A DNA stretch of 64,000 nucleotides from Alteromonadaceae bacterium (lineage in GTDB: Bacteria > Pseudomonadota > Gammaproteobacteria > Enterobacterales > Alteromonadaceae): contig JABSOI010000031.1 in NCBI GenBank assembly GCA_013216015.1, positions 1-64,000 of the forward strand. Reading direction: 5' to 3'. The notes under the pieces are model-generated. The model was given only the letters and a program-made list of their open reading frames with translations. It ran no database searches and was not told the origin of the DNA. Shown here one piece after another: positions 44,701 through 53,390 of the stretch. Made by a program: the position numbers and the translations under genes. How positions within the stretch are numbered: position 1 is the first letter of the stretch; each line of letters starts with the position of its first letter.

Positions 44701-47700
44701 CTTCGAATGACGCGTCTAATTCACAATCGCTCTTATTTCTCCAGTCTAACTCAACCCAGCATAACTCGGCATTGGCGACCACCACTTGTAAAATATTGTT
44801 GCGTTCAAATCCATCGAAAGCACTTCTAAAGCTATCATAACGGCCAGCTATTAGATCCCACACTTGCTTAAAACGCGATACATCGATTGCTTGCTCAATT
44901 CCGAGATACACCTGGACGATATACCCCTCAGTATACGCATCCTGCTCATGACGACTGTGAAAAATTATCCCAGACTGAAGATCGGTTGCAGAATAACAAT
45001 CAACCAGTGAAGGATATCGATCTTGTATAAGATCTACTTCCTCTTGATTAAGTTTCGCTTGCGGAAAATCGCTCGAAGTATAGCTAGATATTAATTGGCG
45101 ACTGCAATGCTGAATGACATCCGAAAGGCTTTCCTGAAATAAATCAGCGAACATTTTTACCCTGTCATGACTGTAAAATGCTGGCCTGAATTCAATATTA
45201 AATTGTAATTGGCCCTTGCTTATCCAACCACTCAGGCCCAAATTATGGAAGTTTGATAACAAACTCCCTTGATAAAGTTTATCGTGCGTGTCCACATAAG
45301 AAAAGTCATTCTGCTGTAAGAATACTTGATCAAAATTACCGAAAAAACCAAATGTTATATTGCTTAGACTCTTATAAGTCGCATCGGGTTTTTTATCATC
45401 GTTAGACAATGACTTCATTACGTCAAACGCAACCCCTTTACTGGATGCATTACGTAACTCTTCTTTAGACGTCCTAATAAGTTCGGCAAAAAACTTGTCT
45501 CCCGAATTAACACTATCAGAAGCGGGAACTTGTACTGTTAAAGGAAAACATCGACTAAAACAACCTACAGTCTGATCCACATTAACATCACCAAATATTT
45601 CTGGCGACAACACCGCTCGTTCATGCTCTTCAAAATTGACTCGGATAAAATCCTGACCAGTCCATTTAGTTATAGAAAGAAAAAGAGCTGACAAAAGCAA
45701 ATCATCTGTTTTAGTGTGATAGGCTTGATGGCAATTATTTAGCAATTCAAACGTTAAATTTTTATTTATGGCAATAGAAATTCTATCGCACGACAACTCA
45801 TCAATATCTCCACTTACTGTATTATCGAGCGGAAGATTTGGCACTACTTTTGATACTTCAGATTGCCAATAATCAGTTTCAATTTTAAATTGGTAGGTCT
45901 CACTGTAATTCGCGATCTTTTTACACCAAGACTGAAAACTATGAGTCTTATTGGACAAATTAATTGATTGATTGAGACGCCAGCCTTCAAAAGCATCAAT
46001 TAAGTCTTTGTACAGAACACTCAAACTCTTTGTATCGATGACCAAGTGGTGAGCCACCAATAATAAACGACTCTGTTCTGAATTGTCAGAATTAAAGTAA
46101 ACCAACTTGATAAGGGGCCCTTCAGTAAACTCAATAGATTCTTTAACAGATTGAACTAGATTATCGATAACATCGTTAACTTCAAGACAGGACAATCCAC
46201 TTATTGGATGTACTATGATAGTATTTTTCAATAAAACATCGGTTACTGGAGTATATTCCCCTATCCAGTTGCCGTTACGGTTCGAAAAACATAATCGGAA
46301 AACATCATGTCTTTCATAAAGCTCGATTACAAATTCTTGTAAAAAGTCGAGGTCAAAATTATCCGGGACCGTTAAGAGCATGCTCAAGTGGTTGTTTTTA
46401 TCCAAACGTCGTTCTTGACTTAAGCATAACTGCTGCATAGGTAACAGTTCTAATTCCCCGACTGAAGTAGATTCAACTATATCAATAAACTCCATATGAG
46501 CAGCTAAAGATTCAATAGTAGGATGTTCAAGAATTGTACTGGTAGTCAACAAGTAACCACACCTCTTCGCTTGTGATACAAGTTGAATAGACAAAATTGA
46601 GTCCCCACCCAACGAGAAAAAATTATCCAAAATACTTATAGGGTTAATATTTAGGGTCTTTTCCCAAATATCCACCAAAACTTTTTCCCTTTCTGTTCGA
46701 GCCGAAACATAATCCTCATAGACAAAAGAGATACTATCCGGTGCTGGCAGAAGTTTGCGGTCAATTTTGCCATTGGCATTAATAGGTAATTCGGTTAACA
46801 CAACTAATGCAGAGGGGATCATAAATTCAGGCAAATTTGCCTTAAGGTATTCCCGCAGCACTTGCTTTAAATCAGCATCTCTGCGAAGACGCATTGGATC
46901 TGTTGCCAGGGATTGAAAATCTAATGTGGTGGAAACTAAAGTTAACTCCTCTCGAGGCCGTTCTAAATGAGGATGCCACATTTTCAAACTGTACTCCCCA
47001 GTGATTTCACCGACTAAACTGGCCTCAACTTTGTAGCCATATTCGAGTGCAATATCAACATAGGATGTAAGTGAAATACTTGTTGGATTTTGTTTCACTT
47101 CATTAATTAAATTATCAAGCAATAGTGACTGCTGTCCGTCATTGTTTTCTCGAAACGCATTAAAAACCTGTAATTCATTTTGTAAACGAGAATCAGGTAT
47201 ATGCTCAAGGCTGACTAATTCTCTACCCAAAGAGAGTGCATCACGAAAAGCTTGTTCGGTATCGTTATTTTGCCGCCAATCAAGGTTATGTGTGACGGGT
47301 TTATTCTCATTTGTTTGTACAATGCTTTCATTGATGTGTAATACCGCATCAAAGCGATAACGAAATAACTCATTATCGAATTTATTATCGGTGATATCAT
47401 ATTTGGGTAAAATTTCAATATGACTTATTTCTGGAAAAACTGATTTTAGCAGCTGAAAAAATCTAGGTGATACGAGTAATTCATCGTCTTTCGCAACACG
47501 TGAATTTACAGCTCTTAGCAGGCTTGCATAATCAGTGAGACTATCAATTCTACTTAACTCTATTGAAGTAGCGAACGCACCTAATAAATCATAGTTTCTT
47601 ACATCGCCTAAGAATAGCGTTCCACCCAAACGCAGGTGTTTAATGCAAGCACCTATCGTATCCATTAAGTAATCAATATTTGGAAAACATTGGAGAACGG

Positions 47701-49624
47701 AGTTTATTACAATCGTGTCGAATTTCTTTCCACCGTAACCGCTAAAATCTTTAGCTTCACAGCAAATAAGATCGACGTCCTTTTGTCTATCTGACGGAAT
47801 ATTAGACTTTAAGTAAGTGAGTGCGTTTTCTGAAAAGTCACTGCCCACATATGTTTTACAATCGGGTAATAAGCGATGCAATAGTAATCCAACACCACAA
47901 CCAAGCTCTAGAATATGTTCGGGTTTAGTTCTATTAATTCTGTCCACAACCAAGTCTGCCCACACCTGCATTTCCAACAGGGGAATAGCGGAACGATCAT
48001 AGCTATTTAGCCAACCGTCAAAACAATTTTTGGCCTCAGATTGTCCTATACCCTCACTTTCGACTGTTTTACTATAAAGATCTCGATCATATACTTGTTT
48101 CCATTCGTCCACGTGGTCATCTGTTTGCGTTTCATTTAAGTTGCAATCGTTCGATCCATCAATAATACTCTCAGATTGAGGTTCTTCTGACACCACGTAC
48201 GCCACAAGTTGAGAATGTTCTCGTCCATTATTGAACGAAGTAACAACAGCTTCTTTTACTTGACTGTGACGTGATAATAAGTTCTCAATTTCACCTAATT
48301 CTATTCTAAATCCGCGAATTTTTACTTGATGATCGACCCGGCCTATATACTCAAGGTTTCCGCATGATAAATAACGGGCTAAATCTCCAGTACCGTAAAG
48401 ACGAGCACCTGGCACATTGCTATATTGATTTGGCGTAAATTTTTCCGCCGTTAAGCTCGCCCGGTTTAGATACCCTCTAGCTAAACCAATTCCCCCTATA
48501 TGAAGTTCTCCTTCTTCACCAATTGGCACCCTTTTATCTTGATTTAGAACATGTAATGTCGTGTTAGCAACCGGTTTCCCGACTGTTTCAATACCCTTAA
48601 CACTCCGATGCGCATAAGTAGAGTAGGTTGTTGCTTCAGACGGACCATATAAATCATTAATTTTTACATCACCTAAATGAGCATACAGTTTGTCAACAAG
48701 CTTAGCTTGTAACCTTTCACCGGCTAAATTAATAACATGTATATTTTTAGGGATAGCATTCAGTGACAAAAGCGCATTAATAACAGAAGGCACTGTATTG
48801 ATAATCGTCACTCTATATTTATTAGCTAAATTGTCGAGAGATAATATGTCGTCGACTAATATGCACTCATGACCAAAACACAGCGGCACGAACATCTCAA
48901 ATATTGACAGATCAAAGCAAATAGAAGTACCTGCTAACACCGTTTGTAACTCTTTTTGATCAAATGTTTGTACTGCCCATGCCAATAATGACACCGTACT
49001 TTGGTGTTCAATACTCACGCCTTTAGGCTTACCTGTGCTTCCTGACGTATAAATGATATACGCCAAATTAATGGGGATGCTCCTTTGCATCAGGTTATAA
49101 GTCGGATAATTGGAAATTTCATTATCCCATTCAAAATCAATGTTGATTACATCAACCGAAATTAATCGTTTTAAATTAGACTGGGTAATTGCGAAGATAA
49201 TATCTGAATCTTGTTGGATGTATCGTAATCGAGCTTCAGGATAAATCGGATCTAATGGAACATAACAAGCTCCTGCCTTAAGTATTGCTAAAATTGAGAT
49301 CACTACTTCTAAAGAACGCTCTAAACAAACGCCAACTCTTACTTCAGACTGTACACCTCGTTCCGTTAGATAGTGCGCTAATTGATTCGACCGACGGTTT
49401 AATTCTGCATAGCTCAGTTGATGTTGCCTGCCCCCTTGATCCTCATATATCAATGCGGTTGATTCTGGCTTCTTCTTTACTTGTATTTCAAATAACTCAT
49501 GTATACATTTTTCTTTTGGAAAATCACTTTCTGTTTGATTCCATTCACATAGCTGCGAGGGGATATGTTCTTCATTTATATGCTTAACCCTCATATCTGT
49601 ACCATTAAATAAATTATTATTCAT
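41732..49624 (-). CDS. NRPS1, loading module (N-methyl-Ala, epimerase) plus Pro-like module
   Basis: The first assembly-line protein, 2630 aa from the ATG at 49624. That start overlaps the end of the JmjC gene by 8 bp; an upstream ATG at 49654 would add ten residues but has no visible ribosome site. It begins with an A domain and no C domain, so it should load the first residue. The A code DLFNNALTYK matches known Ala codes. An N-methyltransferase (SAM motif LELGCGVG near 47900) is inserted before the A10 motif (NGKIDRK), followed by a carrier (GGDSILSI), an E-type domain with degraded motifs, and a C domain with HHSILDG (45040-43640). The second A domain has code DVQFIAHAAK, close to proline codes but with Ala-Ala at the last two variable positions. 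A carrier (GGHSILL) and an acidic tail (SLTEEEAELLLKQMELN) close the protein. The predicted dipeptide is N-Me-Ala-Pro-like. NRPS2 follows after 85 bp. Confidence 0.93.
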   Translation of the reverse strand: MNNNLFNGTDMRVKHINEEHIPSQLCEWNQTESDFPKEKCIHELFEIQVKKKPESTALIYEDQGGRQHQLSYAELNRRSNQLAHYLTERGVQSEVRVGVCLERSLEVVISILAILKAGACYVPLDPIYPEARLRYIQQDSDIIFAITQSNLKRLISVDVINIDFEWDNEISNYPTYNLMQRSIPINLAYIIYTSGSTGKPKGVSIEHQSTVSLLAWAVQTFDQKELQTVLAGTSICFDLSIFEMFVPLCFGHECILVDDILSLDNLANKYRVTIINTVPSVINALLSLNAIPKNIHVINLAGERLQAKLVDKLYAHLGDVKINDLYGPSEATTYSTYAHRSVKGIETVGKPVANTTLHVLNQDKRVPIGEEGELHIGGIGLARGYLNRASLTAEKFTPNQYSNVPGARLYGTGDLARYLSCGNLEYIGRVDHQVKIRGFRIELGEIENLLSRHSQVKEAVVTSFNNGREHSQLVAYVVSEEPQSESIIDGSNDCNLNETQTDDHVDEWKQVYDRDLYSKTVESEGIGQSEAKNCFDGWLNSYDRSAIPLLEMQVWADLVVDRINRTKPEHILELGCGVGLLLHRLLPDCKTYVGSDFSENALTYLKSNIPSDRQKDVDLICCEAKDFSGYGGKKFDTIVINSVLQCFPNIDYLMDTIGACIKHLRLGGTLFLGDVRNYDLLGAFATSIELSRIDSLTDYASLLRAVNSRVAKDDELLVSPRFFQLLKSVFPEISHIEILPKYDITDNKFDNELFRYRFDAVLHINESIVQTNENKPVTHNLDWRQNNDTEQAFRDALSLGRELVSLEHIPDSRLQNELQVFNAFRENNDGQQSLLLDNLINEVKQNPTSISLTSYVDIALEYGYKVEASLVGEITGEYSLKMWHPHLERPREELTLVSTTLDFQSLATDPMRLRRDADLKQVLREYLKANLPEFMIPSALVVLTELPINANGKIDRKLLPAPDSISFVYEDYVSARTEREKVLVDIWEKTLNINPISILDNFFSLGGDSILSIQLVSQAKRCGYLLTTSTILEHPTIESLAAHMEFIDIVESTSVGELELLPMQQLCLSQERRLDKNNHLSMLLTVPDNFDLDFLQEFVIELYERHDVFRLCFSNRNGNWIGEYTPVTDVLLKNTIIVHPISGLSCLEVNDVIDNLVQSVKESIEFTEGPLIKLVYFNSDNSEQSRLLLVAHHLVIDTKSLSVLYKDLIDAFEGWRLNQSINLSNKTHSFQSWCKKIANYSETYQFKIETDYWQSEVSKVVPNLPLDNTVSGDIDELSCDRISIAINKNLTFELLNNCHQAYHTKTDDLLLSALFLSITKWTGQDFIRVNFEEHERAVLSPEIFGDVNVDQTVGCFSRCFPLTVQVPASDSVNSGDKFFAELIRTSKEELRNASSKGVAFDVMKSLSNDDKKPDATYKSLSNITFGFFGNFDQVFLQQNDFSYVDTHDKLYQGSLLSNFHNLGLSGWISKGQLQFNIEFRPAFYSHDRVKMFADLFQESLSDVIQHCSRQLISSYTSSDFPQAKLNQEEVDLIQDRYPSLVDCYSATDLQSGIIFHSRHEQDAYTEGYIVQVYLGIEQAIDVSRFKQVWDLIAGRYDSFRSAFDGFERNNILQVVVANAELCWVELDWRNKSDCELDASFEDYCREDRRKSFDLTSPSLMRFVLIRERDNRYRFLWTYHHSILDGWSMAIILREMNKCYSSDSLADEAGLPKAVDYKEYLNWLKAQDKDIARKFWSNQLDLVETKTDLGLKRTTDESLTSENHVLIHKLSVAQSNSVERFAKSNQVTLNIVILASWAYLLSRYSDSDSVVFGQTASGRDGAISDVDGIVGLLIRTIPAKINVSSELTIRDWLRALHHKSVEREKYSYLSLTDIQKCSSVPLTETLFDTLVAFINYPMDEAELEFGNSAGDKLARNILASTTSTEPSSLPISLIGSNESTNYDLSLVVIPSEQLTFKLNYRSGCFSAETIKQLMTHLSMVIEGIVGGEYTKVGELPMLSAQEQHKLLFELNESPLSYTNEKCIHEIFEENITNNPDAIAVVHNEKQLSFRELNSRSNQLAYYLVSQGIDSETRVVVHLNQSIESIICFLAILKSGGVYVPIDTSYSKQRIDYVIRDSSVSLILTQKSLHTVFDFSQDKIFCMDRMTDLERLEQLPETNICRGVTPQNLAYVVYTSGSTGKPKGVMQTHQTITNVVKAQCQSEKLDIAQITLQLASISFDVSIQEIITSWFTNSKLVLVENETRVDNNLLLNLIEQENIERIFITPVFAYQLFQQKRQFDRIQKIIFAGEQLRLNEDLVERLNVKNCQLLNHYGPTETHAASAYDVVETTPGFCPPIGRALTNVNLYILSRSMHLVPMGGIGELYISGSGLARCYTNQANLTAEKFVPHPYSQNPGERLYRTGDFVRYLPDGNIEFIGRIDHQVKVRGFRVELGEITTILLKHDKVKDVVVLTFEDKSHNNSLVAYVVTKDLVDNDVIDDIRDHCRDNLPAYMLPSSFVLLESFPVTSNGKLDRSALPKPDVLVNEKLVQDVEGETEEQLAKLWCDIFQLERVGRNDNFFELGGHSILLMQLVEQIHTCFQIRLSVADLLKSPTIFQLALLVDQIGHLKKIDSIDSLTEEEAELLLKQMELN
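45100..46460 (-). other. Epimerization-type domain of NRPS1 with altered motifs
   Basis: The position after the carrier and the overall fold (LELLPMQQLCLSQ start, FGFFGNF near the end) show an E domain. The usual HHxxxDGxSW reads HHLVIDTKSL, EGHGRE reads EEHERA, and GWF reads GCF. The histidine pair and one acidic residue remain. The following C domain resembles DCL types, as does the one after the intact E domain in NRPS2, so either slow epimerization or a recently weakened domain is possible. Confidence 0.75.
46930..48125 (-). other. Embedded N-methyltransferase domain in the NRPS1 loading module
   Basis: A SAM-dependent methyltransferase domain lies between the A8 region (KIRGFRIELGEIE) and the A10 lysine motif of the first A domain, the usual site of NRPS N-methyltransferases. 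The glycine-rich SAM motif (ILELGCGVGLLL) and the acidic end of the next strand (VGSDFSENAL) are visible. It should N-methylate the Ala held on the first carrier domain. Boundaries are approximate. Confidence 0.88.
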
Positions 49625-50774
49625 TTGTAATACCTGCAATATATATTTTTGCATTGGAGATCATTTCGCTCGCTCTTTCGATATCGAACTCAACGCCAGT
49701 AAAAGTCTCTAGCACAAGATATCTCCATGTTTGTATAACATCTAAATCCTCATTTGACAGAACATCTTCACTGAGTAAATTAGCAAAGTGTTCGGAGAAC
49801 TCCTCAACCGGAATTTTGGCTGTGTTTCCTTTTACTTTAAGCCTTAAAACTGCATTAATAATTCCTGCATGTGCTAATAAAATTGATGCGGATGGGCTAA
49901 CCGGCAAGACTCTTTTTGCGCAAGAAATATAAGTCATTTCATTCTTATCAATAAGAGCACTTAATGACTGCAGCAGATCACTCTTGTATATCATCCAGAG
50001 CGAACGAATACCCGTCGGCTCACTCAGATAAACCTCTAAGTTTTCGGTGTATCCCCAAAAATTTACCATCATACTAGTACTTAATGATTTAACTGCATGC
50101 CACCAGTGAGAGGGTAGATAAAGCATTTCTCCCGGGTGTAAAGTAAACTCAATAGGCTCTGCGTCAGCAAACTTTGGATATTTAGAATAATCAGGGTTCA
50201 TGATATCAACAGAACTGACATGAGGATGGTTATTAGACAATGGCTTCGGATAGAGAAGTTCAAGCTGATTGGGTGAGTAAAGCGTAAAATGCTTTGAACC
50301 ATATACTTGAGCAAGAAAGTTTTCTAAATGTTCATAATGTAAAGGAGTGAAGTTATTCGCTGACCCTACCCATAAATTTGTTGAAATTTCATCTGGATCT
50401 AACCATGATGGTATTTCTATATCGGGCAACAATTCAGGAAAATCTTCGCTCATTAATTTTTGCATAATGTAGTAAAACGAGCCATTATTTCCTGCTGATT
50501 GAATCTTTTCCATAGCTTGATTTAATAACATCTTTTCATGTCGGTATTGAACTGTGTCAGAAGTATAAGAAAAATGACTTTCGTCTGATACAGCGACTTC
50601 AACTGGCTTTCCACCGAGTTTTTCAACATAATACTCAGGATCCCAGCTCTGATAAGCTTTCCACTTAGGTACCACGTCAGTAAGTATCGTTGGAACAGAT
50701 TTAGCGTAGTAGCTTTTAATAAAATCACCACTTGTTACACGATCAATATTCTCTTTTTTGGAATTACTTAGCAT
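49617..50774 (-). CDS. JmjC/cupin_8-type Fe(II)/2-oxoglutarate dioxygenase
   Basis: A 385-aa protein of the cupin_8/JmjC family, related to FIH-type protein hydroxylases. The iron ligands appear to be His146 and Glu148 (TPLHYEHLEN) and His226 (LPSHWWHAV), with Lys162 (GSKHFTLYSP) in the usual 2-oxoglutarate position. Most family members have His-x-Asp, so His-x-Glu is a mild variant. The start ATG follows AGAAGGG. The gene is cotranscribed with and overlaps NRPS1, which makes hydroxylation of a residue of the peptide or of its carrier-bound precursor the likely job; the substrate cannot be read from the sequence. The C-terminal 130 residues beyond the cupin are helical and unassigned. Confidence 0.85.
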   Translation of the reverse strand: MLSNSKKENIDRVTSGDFIKSYYAKSVPTILTDVVPKWKAYQSWDPEYYVEKLGGKPVEVAVSDESHFSYTSDTVQYRHEKMLLNQAMEKIQSAGNNGSFYYIMQKLMSEDFPELLPDIEIPSWLDPDEISTNLWVGSANNFTPLHYEHLENFLAQVYGSKHFTLYSPNQLELLYPKPLSNNHPHVSSVDIMNPDYSKYPKFADAEPIEFTLHPGEMLYLPSHWWHAVKSLSTSMMVNFWGYTENLEVYLSEPTGIRSLWMIYKSDLLQSLSALIDKNEMTYISCAKRVLPVSPSASILLAHAGIINAVLRLKVKGNTAKIPVEEFSEHFANLLSEDVLSNEDLDVIQTWRYLVLETFTGVEFDIERASEMISNAKIYIAGITNE

Positions 50775-50951
50775 TATCAGCCCTTCTGAATTAAAAGCGG
50801 TCTTTTTACATGCTTCTAAGTTTACACATGCCTCAAAGAACGTCCTCTTAGTTAATAAAGGAAATATAGAATTGAACGAAAAAAATAAGCAGCTGATTTT
50901 AGTCGCTACTATTCCGTCTCTACACTCATGCTCAATTGTGAGCTAACATTA

Positions 50952-50974
50952 AAGATATTGAGTGTAAATATCTT
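50952..50974. promoter_or_regulatory. Perfect inverted repeat, possible operator
   Basis: AAGATATT and AATATCTT are separated by 7 nt in the 262-bp gap between the CmlA-like and JmjC genes. No T-run follows, so a terminator is less likely than a protein-binding site. A second palindrome with the same arm and spacer lengths lies upstream of the whole cluster at 62612-62634. Confidence 0.35.
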
Positions 50975-51036
50975 CATTAACCACATATCAAATTTAGATA
51001 AAAATTATCAACATAAAAAATCACTCACTACTACTG

Positions 51037-52635
51037 CTATTCAAATAATACAGTTTTTCTGCCAAACATAGTTTCTGCATCAAGATTGAACGCTTGACAA
51101 GCCTCGATCATTTTCTTTGATTCAAGTATTTGTTTGGAGTCGTCATCATACTCTATCCCCATAAAGTATTTATAGCAGGGCTCAAGCCCCAGAGCATACA
51201 AATAGACATTTTTTGGCCGTAACATTTCGACTATGGAGATAGCTTGTTTGGAATCTGAACCATTCAGACGCCTGGAATCCTTTATTGCTTTGGGAACCAT
51301 TTTTGTATTCAGTGCGCCATATAGCCAAGTGTAGGGTGCTCCAACACACTCCATTCCAATGGCGAAAACGTCCAGGTCAGATAGAATACCTTTCATGTGG
51401 CGATACAAATTGATATCTGGATTAGCCGAGTCGGCACCAAAAAAGCATTTTTTCCCGTTTAGCTCAATCAACCAAGCTGTTTTACTTCTGACATTAAGAT
51501 CTCCATGCTCTCCTAAAAAGGGAATGCTCTTAATTACACCACCAGGAAGCACTATATCTTCAAGCTCATCGACTTCAATAACCTCAAAACCAAATTGCAT
51601 GAGCATTAACCGAAGAGACGGATCGGCTAAAGAACCTCCGTTATTTTTGGGAACGATTATTTTTTCTGTTTTGTATCGTAACTGTAAAAGTGTTTCAATG
51701 TTCACATGATCTTGGTGATTATGGGTCAAACAAATATAATCTATTTTTGGAGGCAGTTCACTAAAGCTGTAGATATCTCCAGGGCATTTTTCATCCCGGC
51801 TAGCAATAACCGGGTCGATGAGAATTGACGTCTGCTCACTCTCTATAAGAAAGCCCGCATGACCAGTATATTGAAGCCTAACGCCCTTTTTAACTGGCTC
51901 ATATTGGTATTTCGTTTTTTCTTCGGTAAAGAGCTCTTCATAATTCAGTCCACCAGAATTTGTTGTCGATGCAAAGAGTTTGTTTATCTCTTCACTTGTT
52001 AACGGTACTTCCCTAGCTCTAAAGATGGTATCTACAAAATTGGCGTTAAAATCGAGATCCACTTGAATGTGATTATTATCAGGAAGTCGTGGTGTACTAA
52101 GCACAAAGGGTCGTTCGTCCACTTTAGACAACAGTCCAAAGGACAGACTTTGCAAAGAAGGTTTGTAAAATTTACTTTGATAAAGTAAGGGTTCTATCAA
52201 TCGATAAGATGGTCTATGCTGTAGATCCATTATAAGCTCTACATAGCCACTGAGTTCTTCAGGCACACGCTCATATAGATACTCAATACTTTGTCCGCTG
52301 GTATGCTCAGCAAGAAGCTGGTCTAATTCGGGTATCGCATTTGAAAGTCGAACACAATCTGCACATTCGGTATCTATTAGGTTAATTAGCGTTTGTATAT
52401 CGTCAACTTGGTCTTCCGTACAGTGAAGAAAATCGCCACCCGTGACAACCGACTCGTTCGCTGCGCTTATATGTAGTTCATAATTATTGACGAACGACAT
52501 CATAATACGTCTGTGCGTATTTAACATATATCTTGCAGCGGTTACCGGCGGTAAAAGATAAGACCATGCATACCAGTGATTGAATAAGGGTTCAAAATAG
52601 ACTTCTTCTTTTAAATAATACTTCTTGTTACTCAT
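51037..52635 (-). CDS. CmlA-type diiron beta-hydroxylase for carrier-bound amino acids
   Basis: A 532-aa protein from the ATG at 52635 (MSNKKYYLKEEVYFEPLFNH), preceded by TTAGAGAAAA; an in-frame ATG 13 codons upstream has no ribosome site. The length equals that of CmlA of chloramphenicol biosynthesis. An N-terminal domain (EPLFNHWYAWSYLLPP) is followed by a metallo-beta-lactamase fold with HNHQDH at residues 305-310, GGGSLADPSLRLML-like and GEHGD segments, as in the CmlA family. That family uses a diiron centre to beta-hydroxylate an amino acid held on an NRPS carrier domain. The likely targets here are one or more residues of this assembly line, but which module it serves cannot be told. 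Confidence 0.88.
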   Translation of the reverse strand: MSNKKYYLKEEVYFEPLFNHWYAWSYLLPPVTAARYMLNTHRRIMMSFVNNYELHISAANESVVTGGDFLHCTEDQVDDIQTLINLIDTECADCVRLSNAIPELDQLLAEHTSGQSIEYLYERVPEELSGYVELIMDLQHRPSYRLIEPLLYQSKFYKPSLQSLSFGLLSKVDERPFVLSTPRLPDNNHIQVDLDFNANFVDTIFRAREVPLTSEEINKLFASTTNSGGLNYEELFTEEKTKYQYEPVKKGVRLQYTGHAGFLIESEQTSILIDPVIASRDEKCPGDIYSFSELPPKIDYICLTHNHQDHVNIETLLQLRYKTEKIIVPKNNGGSLADPSLRLMLMQFGFEVIEVDELEDIVLPGGVIKSIPFLGEHGDLNVRSKTAWLIELNGKKCFFGADSANPDINLYRHMKGILSDLDVFAIGMECVGAPYTWLYGALNTKMVPKAIKDSRRLNGSDSKQAISIVEMLRPKNVYLYALGLEPCYKYFMGIEYDDDSKQILESKKMIEACQAFNLDAETMFGRKTVLFE

Positions 52636-52909
52636 TATGATTTTCTCTAAATTCGGCACATCTAAGCTATACAAATTTGAGCCGGGTACAATACCCGACT
52701 TTTGTTATAAATCGACAGCCATAGTTTAACATTCGAGACTTTAACAAAGTGCAGTTCAGGCAAATGTAATATAGAGCCTCATCGTAACTGTTTAATAAAT
52801 CTTCCAGCTTTTATGCGGTCAGTTGCCATAAATCATTATGAAATAGAACCGCCACTAACAACGATTCCATGTTGAAATTATTACTCGTTTAGAATTGAAT
52901 TGATTTGAA

Positions 52910-53104
52910 TTATTTATTGCCTCTCTTACCGAAAATTATACCATATGTAGTTCCAAAACTAATACCCATAGCTACGCCAATTGAAATGCCTAATCCTACA
53001 ACACCAAATATTAGTCCAAACACTAGCCCTAAAGAAGCGCCGATAGCGATCCCCACACCAACGCCAAGGGCAATACCTTTAGACAATTTTTCTTCTGATC
53101 CCAT
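52910..53104 (-). CDS. Small glycine-zipper membrane peptide, 64 aa
   Basis: A small gene with a strong ribosome site (AAAGGAGTACAAT before ATG). After a charged start (MGSEEKLSK), residues 10-57 form one or two very hydrophobic segments with glycine about every fourth residue (GIALGVGVGIAIGASLG, then GLIFGVVGLGISIG). The end is basic (GKRGNK). This pattern packs membrane helices tightly. I do not recognise a named family. It could be a membrane-protection or immunity peptide, an accessory to the exporter, or a secreted hydrophobic peptide. Confidence 0.7.
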   Translation of the reverse strand: MGSEEKLSKGIALGVGVGIAIGASLGLVFGLIFGVVGLGISIGVAMGISFGTTYGIIFGKRGNK

Positions 53105-53390
53105 ATTGTACTCCTTTCATTAGTCGTTTATAAAACGTTAATTTGTTAACTGTGTATTTTCTCATCGAAGCCCAACCATAATCTGGTTAATCTACTCAGA
53201 ATATTACGTGAATACTACTACTACGTCCTCCAAACTTACGCTACTTCCTTGACTGAAACAATCTATCCCTAAAGTCACAAGCAAACAGAAGCGCCATTCA
53301 TCTAAATTCTATTCGAACCTACCACGCATTTACTCCCTGAGCTATTTATAAGGTCAAAATATCGGACTATTCCCAGATAGCATTACTTTG

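Noticed and set aside
50952-50974. Rho-independent terminator
   Set aside because: The stem is AT-rich and has no T-run on either side.
51037-52635. Metallo-beta-lactamase as a resistance enzyme
   Set aside because: The N-terminal domain, the 532-aa length and the GEHGD segment fit CmlA hydroxylases, not lactam hydrolases.
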